6,292 nt of DNA from Rhodospirillales bacterium (GTDB lineage Bacteria; Pseudomonadota; Alphaproteobacteria; CACIAM-22H2), in NCBI GenBank assembly GCA_016195145.1, contig JACQAF010000286.1, forward strand, positions 1 to 6,292, given 5' to 3'. Made by a program: the position numbers and the translations under genes. Below are positions 1 to 4,935 of the stretch, in pieces; within the stretch, counting starts at the first letter, position 1, and each line of letters starts with the position of its first letter. The notes below the pieces were generated by a model that did no database searches, was not told the origin of the DNA, and was given only the letters and a program-made list of their open reading frames with translations.

Positions 1-344
1 ACGACGCGCGCACCTGCCGGCACAGAGTCTTGCTGGATTTCAATTGTGTCGGTGCCGTATTCGAGCGCGTAGGTATGGGGAATGGTGGCGCCCGGCAGCT
101 TGCCGCGTTTGCGTACCATCATGAAGCCGCAGCCGAGCTGCAGCGCCAGCGGCGCCGTCACAAGAAAGCCGCGCGATTCGATGCCGGCGAGCAGATCTGG
201 TTTATGGGGGCGAACCGCCTCGGCCAGGGTCTCGATGGTTATCCGCCAGGCTTCCTTGTTGGCGAGCAACGGCGAGATGTCGCGAAACAGCACGCCCGGT
301 TTTGGAAAATCGGGCACGTCGCGGATGTGGGCCTTGAGATCCAT
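1..344 (-). CDS. apt: Adenine phosphoribosyltransferase, N-terminal part (3' end outside window)
   Basis: Apt converts adenine and PRPP to AMP and pyrophosphate in the cytoplasm (purine salvage). Reading the minus strand from the ATG at 344 gives 114 residues with no stop before the edge. They begin MDLKAHIRDVPDFPKPGVLF, the characteristic Apt N-terminus (PDFPKPG at 11-17, RDI at 21-23). GIESRGF lies at 54-60, VRKRGKLPG at 77-85 and YALEYGTD at 92-99, all in the usual order and spacing. Apt proteins are about 170-180 residues, so roughly 60 are missing, including the PRPP-binding loop expected just beyond the edge. A GGAG sits 11 nt upstream of the ATG. The gene is divergent from the aminotransferase across 141 nt, where I could not find a clean promoter for apt. 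Family assignment is secure; intactness cannot be judged. Confidence 0.93.
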   Translation of the reverse strand, partial: MDLKAHIRDVPDFPKPGVLFRDISPLLANKEAWRITIETLAEAVRPHKPDLLAGIESRGFLVTAPLALQLGCGFMMVRKRGKLPGATIPHTYALEYGTDTIEIQQDSVPAGARV

Positions 345-485
345 GGAAGCGAAAACTCCGGCTACGGGTTTGGGCCGGCCGTCATCCTATCGATGCGGCC
401 CCCGCCAGGGCAAGCAAAGCGGCGACGGGGCGGGCGGTCCGGTTGCCATATGGAGGCGACCCGGTTTAACCTGCCACGCTGCGCC

Positions 486-1847
486 ATGAGCCGTATATTT
501 CACCGCCATACCAGGATCGCGCCGCCCGAGGCCGTAGGCGGCGAGGGCGTGTGGCTGATCGACGCTGCGGGAAAACGCTATCTCGACGCGTCGGGCGGGG
601 CGGCGGTATCGTGCCTCGGCCATGGCCACCCAGACATCAACGCCGCGATCAAGGCCCAGGTTGACCAACTGGCTTACGCGCATACCAGCTTCTTCACCAC
701 CGCCGTCGCCGAGGAGCTGGCCGAGACGCTGATTGCCGACGCGCCGGCCGGGCTGGCGCGCGTCTATTTCATCTCCGGCGGTTCCGAAGGCATCGAGGCG
801 GCGCTCAAAATGGCGCGCCAGTATTTTCTCGAAATCGGTCAGCCGAAACGCCGGCACTTCATCGCCCGCCGGCAAAGCTATCACGGCAATACGCTAGGCG
901 CGCTCGCTGTCGGCGGCAATGAATGGCGACGGGCGCAATTCGCACCGATGCTGATCGATGTGCCGCATATCGCGCCGTGTTTCGCCTATCGCTTCCGGGA
1001 GGCGAACGAGAGCGAGGAAGCGTATGGCCGGCGCACAGCCGACGAGCTTGAGGCGAAAATCCTCGAACTTGGCCCCGACACGGTCGCCGCTTTTGTCGCC
1101 GAGACGGTGGTTGGCGCCACGTCCGGCGCGGTGCCGCCGGTCCCCGGCTATTTCCGCCGCATCCGCGAGATCTGCGACCGTCATGGCGTGCTGCTGATCC
1201 TCGACGAGGTGATGTGCGGCATGGGCCGCACCGGAACGCTGCATGCCTGCGAGCAGGAGGGCATCGCCCCCGATCTGATGGTCGTCGCCAAGGGGCTAGG
1301 CGGCGGATATCAGCCGATCGGCGCGGTGCTGGTCGCCGGTAAAATCTACGAGGCGTTCGAGCGCGGCTCAGGCTTCTTCCAGCACGGACACACCTATCTC
1401 GCCCATGCGACGGCCTGCGCGGCGGCGCTGGCCGTTCAGCGGGTCATCCGCCGCGACCGGCTGGTCGAGCGCGCGCGAACCCAAGGCGTGAAACTGATGG
1501 CCGCACTTGGCGAACGCTTCGGCAACCACCATTATATTGGCGATATTCGCGGGCGCGGCCTGTTTCAGGCGGTCGAACTGGTCGCCGATCGCGCGGCGAA
1601 GACGCCGTTCGATCCCGCGCTTCAGCTCCACGCGCGGATCAAGCGCGAGGCGATGGCGCGCGGCCTGTTGGTTTATCCGATGGGCGGGACCGTCGACGGG
1701 CGGCAGGGCGACCACGTGTTGCTGGCGCCGCCGTTTATTCTTAAGGACGAACACATCGCTTACCTCGCCGAACGCCTCGGCGATGCCGTCGACGCCGCCA
1801 TCGCCAGCTGTAAGCCGGCGATGCGGGCCGATGCGCCGGTTACTTGA
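486..1847 (+). CDS. Class III PLP-dependent aminotransferase (aspartate aminotransferase family)
   Basis: This 453-residue protein transfers an amino group, usually from an omega-amino or diamino compound, to a keto acid using PLP; the substrate cannot be read from the sequence. Fold-type I class III features are in order: ASGGAAVSCLGHGHP at 35-49, the PLP phosphate-binding SGGSEGIEAALKMAR at 97-111, YHGN at 132-135, LDEV with Asp240 for the pyridine nitrogen, the Schiff-base lysine Lys269 in VVAKGLGGGYQPIGA, and HGHTY at 300-304. Length is normal for the family. The open frame extends upstream to 30, but that part is antisense to apt. I chose ATG 486 because MSRIFHRHTR runs straight into the conserved N-terminal strand. 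An in-frame ATG at 450 would add 12 residues. Neither start has a good Shine-Dalgarno. A weak TTGCCA (443-448) and TTAACC (466-471) pair with 17-bp spacing would place transcription start only a few bases before ATG 486. Specific names such as omega-amino acid:pyruvate transaminase are possible but unsupported. Confidence 0.9.
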   Translation: MSRIFHRHTRIAPPEAVGGEGVWLIDAAGKRYLDASGGAAVSCLGHGHPDINAAIKAQVDQLAYAHTSFFTTAVAEELAETLIADAPAGLARVYFISGGSEGIEAALKMARQYFLEIGQPKRRHFIARRQSYHGNTLGALAVGGNEWRRAQFAPMLIDVPHIAPCFAYRFREANESEEAYGRRTADELEAKILELGPDTVAAFVAETVVGATSGAVPPVPGYFRRIREICDRHGVLLILDEVMCGMGRTGTLHACEQEGIAPDLMVVAKGLGGGYQPIGAVLVAGKIYEAFERGSGFFQHGHTYLAHATACAAALAVQRVIRRDRLVERARTQGVKLMAALGERFGNHHYIGDIRGRGLFQAVELVADRAAKTPFDPALQLHARIKREAMARGLLVYPMGGTVDGRQGDHVLLAPPFILKDEHIAYLAERLGDAVDAAIASCKPAMRADAPVT

Positions 1848-2223
1848 GCGTCTTCAGATAGGAAATGATGTGCTGCCGTTCTTCGGCCTTCTTGAGGCCG
1901 GCGAACGACATTGTCGTGCCGGGGATCATTGCCTTGGGATCGGTGAGGTATTTGTCGAGAATCTCGGGCGTCCAGGTGATGTCTGCCTTCTTGTTGGCCT
2001 CGGAATAACGGAAACCTTCGACCGAGCCGGAGTGCCGGCCGATGACGCCGAACAGGGTCGGGCCGAGGCGCTTCGGGCCGTCCTTGGCGGTGACATGGCA
2101 ACTGGCGCATGTGCGCTTGAAGATCTTCTCGCCCTCGGCCGCGTCATCAGAACTGGCATAAGCCGCGGCCGAATAGCCGAGGGTTGCCGCAATGCTCAGA
2201 GCAATCCATCCAAATTTCCGCAT
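1840..2223 (-). CDS. Exported class I c-type cytochrome (cytochrome c2 / mitochondrial cytochrome c-like)
   Basis: A 127-residue periplasmic electron carrier, probably passing electrons between the bc1 complex and a terminal oxidase or another periplasmic acceptor. A Sec signal peptide covers about residues 1-23 (MRK, hydrophobic core, then AYA before SSDD). The mature part has one haem site, CASCH at 39-43, with His43 as one axial ligand and Met105 in IPGTTMSFAGLKK as the other. GPTLFGVIGRHSGSVEGF at 54-71 and the C-terminal EERQHIISYLKTLK match the mitochondrial/c2 fold closely, without c2-type insertions. The ATG is preceded by GAGG at 5-nt spacing. A TTGACA/TATAAC promoter candidate lies about 80-105 nt upstream. 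The stop region overlaps the converging aminotransferase gene by 8 nt. The gene is apparently monocistronic. The redox partner is inferred from the family, not shown here. Confidence 0.93.
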   Translation of the reverse strand: MRKFGWIALSIAATLGYSAAAYASSDDAAEGEKIFKRTCASCHVTAKDGPKRLGPTLFGVIGRHSGSVEGFRYSEANKKADITWTPEILDKYLTDPKAMIPGTTMSFAGLKKAEERQHIISYLKTLK

Positions 2224-2300
2224 ATCATCCTCGCCGCTGTTTTGCCTATCCGAGAAACGCCCGGCGACCCGAATTCATTCCGGCCGCAACGCTGCAGTTC

Positions 2301-2327
2301 GTTATAAGAGGTGGCGGTTTCTGTCAA
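2301..2327 (-). promoter_or_regulatory. Candidate sigma-70-type promoter for the cytochrome c gene
   Basis: On the minus strand TTGACA (2327-2322), a perfect -35 hexamer, is followed after 15 bp by TATAAC (2306-2301), which matches five of six -10 consensus positions. The 15-bp spacer is shorter than the optimal 17; a one-base shift (ATAACG) gives 16 bp with a poorer -10. Transcription would start near 2295, giving a leader of about 70 nt before the cytochrome ATG. It is the best promoter match in this divergent region. Assignment is by sequence match only. Confidence 0.5.
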
Positions 2328-2344
2328 CAGGACGTTCCGTCGCA

Positions 2345-2380
2345 GGCCCCCCCTAGGGCCCCCCGCATGGCCCCCTAGGG
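2345..2380. repeat. Twin CCCTAGGG palindromes in C-rich repeat, 22 bp apart
   Basis: Two copies of a GG-C(n)-TAGGG unit occur, one with seven Cs (2345-2358) and one with five (2369-2380). Each contains the perfect 8-bp palindrome CCCTAGGG, at 2351-2358 and 2373-2380, with centres exactly 22 bp (about two helical turns) apart. Because each copy is its own reverse complement, the pair could act as two protein-binding half-operators on one DNA face or fold into an 8-bp stem with a 14-nt loop. It lies 117-152 bp upstream of the aldolase-family start and upstream of the cytochrome promoter. A regulatory role is inferred; a simple C-tract duplication is the alternative. Confidence 0.45.
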
Positions 2381-2390
2381 ATGCTGCGCG

Positions 2391-2411
2391 GGCGGGCGAC
2401 GGCCGTCCGCC
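2391..2411. repeat. GC-rich interrupted palindrome upstream of the aldolase-family gene
   Basis: A perfect 10-bp palindrome, GACGGCCGTC (2398-2407), lies inside a larger imperfect inverted repeat with GGCGG on the left (2391-2395) and CCGCC on the right (2407-2411). It begins 10 bp after the twin CCCTAGGG element and ends about 85 bp before the aldolase-family ATG. It could be an operator, but GC-rich DNA makes such palindromes fairly common by chance. I found no convincing -35/-10 pair between it and the ATG. Confidence 0.25.
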
Positions 2412-2496
2412 GGTTGTGTTATTTTGCTTCTTCCCCCAACCCTGAAATTGCGTTTACTGTTAGCAGGGCATCACGTTTTCGTTCGGGAGACCCATT

Positions 2497-3276
2497 ATGC
2501 GCGCCAAAACGACTGCCCGCGTCAGCTCAAGCAAACGGCAAAAATACAGCGCCGCCGAATGGCAGGTGCGGGTCGATCTGGCGGCCTGTTACCGGCTTGT
2601 CCATCACCACCGGATGACCGATCTCATCTACAACCATATCAGCGCGCGCGTGCCCGACGCCGAACACCATTATTTGATCAATCCCTACGGCCTGATGTAC
2701 GAGGAAGTGACCGCCTCGAACCTGGTCAAGATCGATCTCGAGGGCAATATTCTCGAAGATACGCCGTACGAGATCAATCCCGCCGGTTATGTGATCCACA
2801 GCGCGATCCATGGCGCGCGCGACGACGTCGCCTGTGTCCTGCATACCCACAGCCGCGCCGGCGCGGCTATCTCGGCGCTGAAGGAAGGTCTGGTGCCGGT
2901 CAACCAGGCGGGGTTCCAGTTCTATAACCGCATCGCCTATCACGATTATGAGGGGATCGCCCTCGACCTTGAGGAGCGTCGCCGTTTTGTCGCCGATCTT
3001 GGCGACAAGCGGGCAATGATCCTGCGCAATCATGGCCTGCTGGTCTGCGGGCGCGACATTCCCGAGGCGTTCCGCATAATCTATTACCTCGAACAGGCCT
3101 GTCGGGCGCGACTCGACGCCCTACAGACCGGCCGCGAGATCGTCCTGCCATCGGCCGAAGTGCAGGAATATACCGCGCAGCAATGGACCGTACGGCAATG
3201 GGATGCGGCCGGCGATCGCGAGTGGCAGGCGATGCTGCGCATGCTCGACCGCATCGATCCCTCATATCGGGAATAA
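2497..3276 (+). CDS. Class II aldolase/adducin family protein
   Basis: A 259-residue protein with a class II aldolase/adducin head domain spanning about 20-230. Classical members are metal-dependent aldolases or epimerases acting on sugar phosphates (fuculose-1-phosphate aldolase, ribulose-5-phosphate epimerase). Visible markers: MTDLIYNHISARVP at 40-53, INPYGLMYEEV at 61-71, INPAGYVIHSAIH at 93-105, the metal-binding pair His116 and His118 in VLHTHSRAG, and a third probable ligand His179 in ILRNHG. When HSAIH is aligned with the equivalent helix of FucA, the catalytic Glu (Glu73 in FucA) falls at Gly97, so classical aldolase chemistry is doubtful. The N-terminus is a basic, Ser/Thr-rich extension of about 18 residues. 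The ATG is well placed, with GGGAG about 8 nt upstream. It is probably monocistronic, with a terminator just downstream. The substrate is unknown; FucA, AraD or MtnB labels would be unsafe. Confidence 0.87.
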   Translation: MRAKTTARVSSSKRQKYSAAEWQVRVDLAACYRLVHHHRMTDLIYNHISARVPDAEHHYLINPYGLMYEEVTASNLVKIDLEGNILEDTPYEINPAGYVIHSAIHGARDDVACVLHTHSRAGAAISALKEGLVPVNQAGFQFYNRIAYHDYEGIALDLEERRRFVADLGDKRAMILRNHGLLVCGRDIPEAFRIIYYLEQACRARLDALQTGREIVLPSAEVQEYTAQQWTVRQWDAAGDREWQAMLRMLDRIDPSYRE

Positions 3277-3293
3277 GGGCGCGGGAAGCGCCC
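3277..3293 (+). other. Hairpin immediately after the aldolase-family stop codon
   Basis: GGGCGC (3277-3282) and GCGCCC (3288-3293) form a perfect 6-bp stem with a GGGAA loop, starting on the base after the TAA. No T-run follows, so it is unlikely to terminate alone. It may protect the mRNA 3' end or act with the terminator 4 bp downstream. Confidence 0.4.
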
Positions 3294-3297
3294 GAAC

Positions 3298-3334
3298 AAA
3301 AAGCCGCACGGGCCTGGGCTCCGCGCGGCTTTTT
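3298..3334. terminator. Bidirectional intrinsic terminator between aldolase-family gene and tRNA-Pro
   Basis: AAAAAGCCGC (3298-3307) and GCGGCTTTTT (3325-3334) form a perfect 10-bp inverted repeat around a 17-nt loop. Read rightward, the GC-rich stem is followed by T5, as expected for termination after the aldolase-family gene. Read leftward, the structure ends in T5 as well and lies 18 nt beyond the tRNA-Pro CCA end. Both converging transcripts can therefore use it. The stem has five GC pairs, so strength is moderate. Confidence 0.75.
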
Positions 3335-3351
3335 CGTTACCGGGACGAAAA
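3331..3351. repeat. Small inverted repeat adjoining the tRNA 3' end
   Basis: TTTTCGT (3331-3337) and ACGAAAA (3345-3351) form a perfect 7-bp stem with a 7-nt loop. It abuts the encoded CCA of tRNA-Pro (which begins at 3352) and shares the T-run at 3331-3334 with the larger terminator, so the two hairpins are mutually exclusive. In the tRNA precursor it would be the first structure of the 3' trailer. It may be a trailer hairpin relevant to 3' processing, or chance. Confidence 0.35.
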
Positions 3352-3428
3352 TGGTCGGAGTGAAAGGATTCGAACCTTCGACCCCTAGCTCCCGAAGCTA
3401 GTGCTCTACCAGGCTGAGCTACACTCCG
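3352..3428 (-). tRNA. tRNA-Pro, anticodon CGG
   Basis: The minus strand folds into a complete 77-nt cloverleaf. The acceptor stem CGGAGTG pairs with CACTCCG, with the C1-G72 pair typical of bacterial tRNA-Pro. The D arm is GCTC AGCCTGGTA GAGC. The anticodon stem CTAGC/GCTAG encloses the loop TTCGGGA, giving anticodon CGG (reads CCG codons, common in this GC-rich DNA). The T arm carries GGTTCGAATCC. The discriminator is A73, and the CCA tail is encoded (TGG at 3352-3354 on the plus strand). It has its own promoter upstream and converges on the aldolase-family gene. There is no sign of integration at its 3' end. Confidence 0.97.
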
Positions 3429-3443
3429 ACCGGGTTCGCCTGC

Positions 3444-3460
3444 GCCCCCGTCCTGGGGGC
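3444..3460 (-). other. Hairpin in the tRNA-Pro 5' leader
   Basis: GCCCCC (3444-3449) and GGGGGC (3455-3460) form a perfect 6-bp GC stem with a 5-nt loop. It lies between the tRNA promoter -10 and the mature tRNA 5' end, so it would be in the precursor leader removed by RNase P. No T-run follows on the minus strand. A role in leader stability, or in blocking readthrough from the polyprenyl synthase gene, is speculative. Confidence 0.35.
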
Positions 3461-3472
3461 AGCCGGCGCGCC

Positions 3473-3501
3473 GTTATAGACCCTCATCCGGCCACTCGCA
3501 A
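3473..3501 (-). promoter_or_regulatory. Promoter of tRNA-Pro
   Basis: On the minus strand TTGCGA (3501-3496) is separated by exactly 17 bp from TATAAC (3478-3473). Four of six and five of six positions match the sigma-70 consensus at optimal spacing. Transcription would start near 3466, about 38 nt before the mature tRNA 5' end, a normal leader length. It begins only 26 bp after the polyprenyl synthase stop, so the tRNA probably has independent transcription. Confidence 0.6.
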
Positions 3502-3526
3502 GCGGGGCGGTGGGCGGCGTGCCGGG

Positions 3527-4549
3527 CTAGTAGGCGCGGTCGATGGCGAAATCGACCAGTTCGACCAAGGCCCGCTTTTCCGGCCCGTCGGGGAAGACCC
3601 CCAGCGCGTCGCGGGCGATCGCCCCGTAATGGCGGGCCCGTTCCACCGAATCGCGCAGGGCGCCGTGCTTTTCCATCAGCCGGACCGCCTGGGCGAGGTC
3701 GTCGCCGGTCTGCTCCTGGTCTTCGAGGGTCCGCCGCCAGAACCGGCGTTCTTCGGCGTCGCCGCGCAGATAGGCCAGCACCACGGGCAGGGTGATTTTC
3801 CCATCGCGGAAATCGTCGCCCACTGTTTTGCCGAGGGTCGCCTGATGGGCGGCATAGTCGAGCACGTCGTCGATGACCTGGAAAGCGATGCCGAGATTGA
3901 GGCCATAGCTTTCGAGGGCGTTTTCCTCGATCTTCGGCCGGTCGGCGATCACCGCGCCGACCCGGCAGGCGGCGGCGAACAGCGTCGCCGTCTTGGCCTT
4001 GATGACGTCGAGATAGGCGCGCTCCGAGGTTTCGGTGTCGTTGGCGGTGAGGAGCTGCATGACCTCGCCCTCGGCGATCACCGCCGAGGCGTTGGACAGG
4101 ATCGAAAGTACGGCGAGCGACCCGTCTTCGACCATGACTTGGAAAGCGCGGCTGAACAGGAAATCGCCGACCAGCACGCTCGCCTTGTTGCCCCACACGG
4201 CGTTAGCGGTGGCGAGACCGCGGCGCAGATCGCTCTCGTCGACCACGTCGTCATGCAGCAGCGTCGCCGTGTGGATGAACTCGACGCAGGCGGCGAGCGC
4301 GACATGCCGCCGGCCCGAATATCCGCACAGACGGGCCGAAACCAGGGTAAGCAGGGGGCGCAGGCGCTTGCCGCCGGCGGCGATGATATGCCCGGCGAGC
4401 TGCGGGATGAGCACGACCGGGCTCTGCATGCGCTGCAGGATCAGTTCGTTGACCTGCTTCAGATCGTCGCCGGCCAGCGCTATCAACGCCGCCGCCGAGG
4501 GCCGCGCCGGTTTGCCACGTTCGCCTTCAAGACTGATAATCACTGCCAA
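3527..4549 (-). CDS. Long-chain all-trans polyprenyl diphosphate synthase (octaprenyl/decaprenyl type)
   Basis: A 340-residue prenyltransferase that extends farnesyl or geranylgeranyl diphosphate with isopentenyl diphosphate to make the ubiquinone side chain, in the cytosol or at the membrane. The visible motifs are GGKRLRP at 59-65, the first aspartate-rich motif DDVVD at 100-104 followed by RRG, KAKTATLF at 184-191, and the second aspartate-rich motif DDVLD at 227-231, then KTVGDD at 241-246. The residue five before the first Asp motif is Ala95, a small residue that allows long products. Octaprenyl (IspB-like) or decaprenyl is therefore likely; Alphaproteobacteria often make UQ-10, so I leave the symbol blank. 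The start is TTG at 4549, supported by AGAGGT about 6 nt upstream; a GTG two codons later is a weaker alternative. A candidate promoter lies at 4616-4643. No terminator is obvious between its stop and the tRNA-Pro promoter. It is divergent from the DUF2007 operon. Confidence 0.92.
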   Translation of the reverse strand: MAVIISLEGERGKPARPSAAALIALAGDDLKQVNELILQRMQSPVVLIPQLAGHIIAAGGKRLRPLLTLVSARLCGYSGRRHVALAACVEFIHTATLLHDDVVDESDLRRGLATANAVWGNKASVLVGDFLFSRAFQVMVEDGSLAVLSILSNASAVIAEGEVMQLLTANDTETSERAYLDVIKAKTATLFAAACRVGAVIADRPKIEENALESYGLNLGIAFQVIDDVLDYAAHQATLGKTVGDDFRDGKITLPVVLAYLRGDAEERRFWRRTLEDQEQTGDDLAQAVRLMEKHGALRDSVERARHYGAIARDALGVFPDGPEKRALVELVDFAIDRAY

Positions 4550-4615
4550 AGCCGCACCTCTTGCGCAATTCGCCAGGCGCAGGCCTTATGCTTGACGCGC
4601 TTCCCCAGCAACGTG

Positions 4616-4643
4616 AGCATAGAGCGCCGTTGCCGGGGGTCAA
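4616..4643 (-). promoter_or_regulatory. Candidate promoter of the polyprenyl diphosphate synthase gene
   Basis: On the minus strand TTGACC (4643-4638, five of six consensus) is followed after 16 bp by TATGCT (4621-4616, four of six). Transcription would start near 4609, leaving a leader of about 60 nt before the TTG start. The position in the 167-bp divergent intergenic region fits. It is by far the best match there for the minus strand. Confidence 0.5.
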
Positions 4644-4683
4644 GACCGCGCGTGTTCACGCCAACGTGCGTCATTCGGCCGCA

Positions 4684-4689
4684 TATAAC
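4684..4689 (+). promoter_or_regulatory. Possible -10 element for the DUF2007 operon
   Basis: TATAAC at 4684-4689 matches five of six -10 positions and lies 27 bp before the DUF2007 ATG, which would give a short leader of about 20 nt. No recognisable -35 hexamer occurs 16-18 bp upstream, so the assignment is weak. Confidence 0.3.
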
Positions 4690-4716
4690 CGCGGCCTCAG
4701 GGGGGCGAGGGAAGCG

Positions 4717-4935
4717 ATGAAGGAATTGCTGCGAACCAACGATCCGGTGCTGCTCTCATGGCTCGACGCCTTGCTCGCCGATTCGGGCATCGAGGCGGTG
4801 ATCCTCGATGCCTATACATCGTCGGTCGAAGGCTCGATCTCGGCTATTCCGCGCCGCCTGATGGTCGCCGACGACGACTGGGCCGCCGCCAGCCGCGTTC
4901 TTGCCGCCGCGCGCGCGACCGACCCCAGTGTCTAG
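4717..4935 (+). CDS. DUF2007 domain-containing small protein
   Basis: A 72-residue soluble protein with no signal peptide or membrane segment. Most of it resembles the DUF2007 family (sometimes called putative prokaryotic signal-transducing protein): an N-terminal MKELLRTNDPVLLSWLDALL segment, IEAVILDAYTSS at 25-36, then the family hallmark EGSISAIPRRLMV at 38-50 followed by an acidic ADDDW and a helix. The molecular function is not established. The open frame extends upstream to 4561, but ATG 4717 has GAGGG about 6 nt upstream and starts at the domain, so I use it. The stop overlaps the GTG start of the methyltransferase (GTGTCTAG), which suggests translational coupling. It is the first gene of a probable three-gene operon with the methyltransferase and the S49 peptidase, divergent from polyprenyl synthase. 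Confidence 0.85.
   Translation: MKELLRTNDPVLLSWLDALLADSGIEAVILDAYTSSVEGSISAIPRRLMVADDDWAAASRVLAAARATDPSV

Noticed and set aside
30..485. Upstream extension of the aminotransferase open frame
   Set aside because: This part is antisense to apt, and the aminotransferase homology begins at about ATG 486. It is simply an open frame without a stop.
1507..2307. Plus-strand 266-codon frame across the end of the aminotransferase and the cytochrome gene
   Set aside because: It runs out of frame through one clear gene and antisense to another, and has no domain or plausible start signal.
2414..2480. Promoter for the aldolase-family gene among TTGTGT, TTGCTT and TTGCGT sites
   Set aside because: None of these is followed by an acceptable -10 hexamer at 16-18 bp, so I did not annotate one.
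2184..2617. Short plus-strand frames (64 and 78 codons) in the cytochrome/aldolase intergenic region
   Set aside because: They overlap known coding sequence at one end, lack Shine-Dalgarno sites and have low-complexity Pro/Arg-rich translations. The region is better explained as regulatory.
3352..3428. tRNA-Pro as an integration (att) site
   Set aside because: No second copy of the tRNA 3' end and no integrase appear in the window; both flanks are ordinary housekeeping genes.
3401..4720. A 439-codon plus-strand open frame, longer than the gene it opposes
   Set aside because: It is fully antisense to the polyprenyl synthase, also covers the 5' end of the tRNA-Pro gene, and its translation shows no recognisable domain. 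Long antisense frames are common in high-GC DNA.
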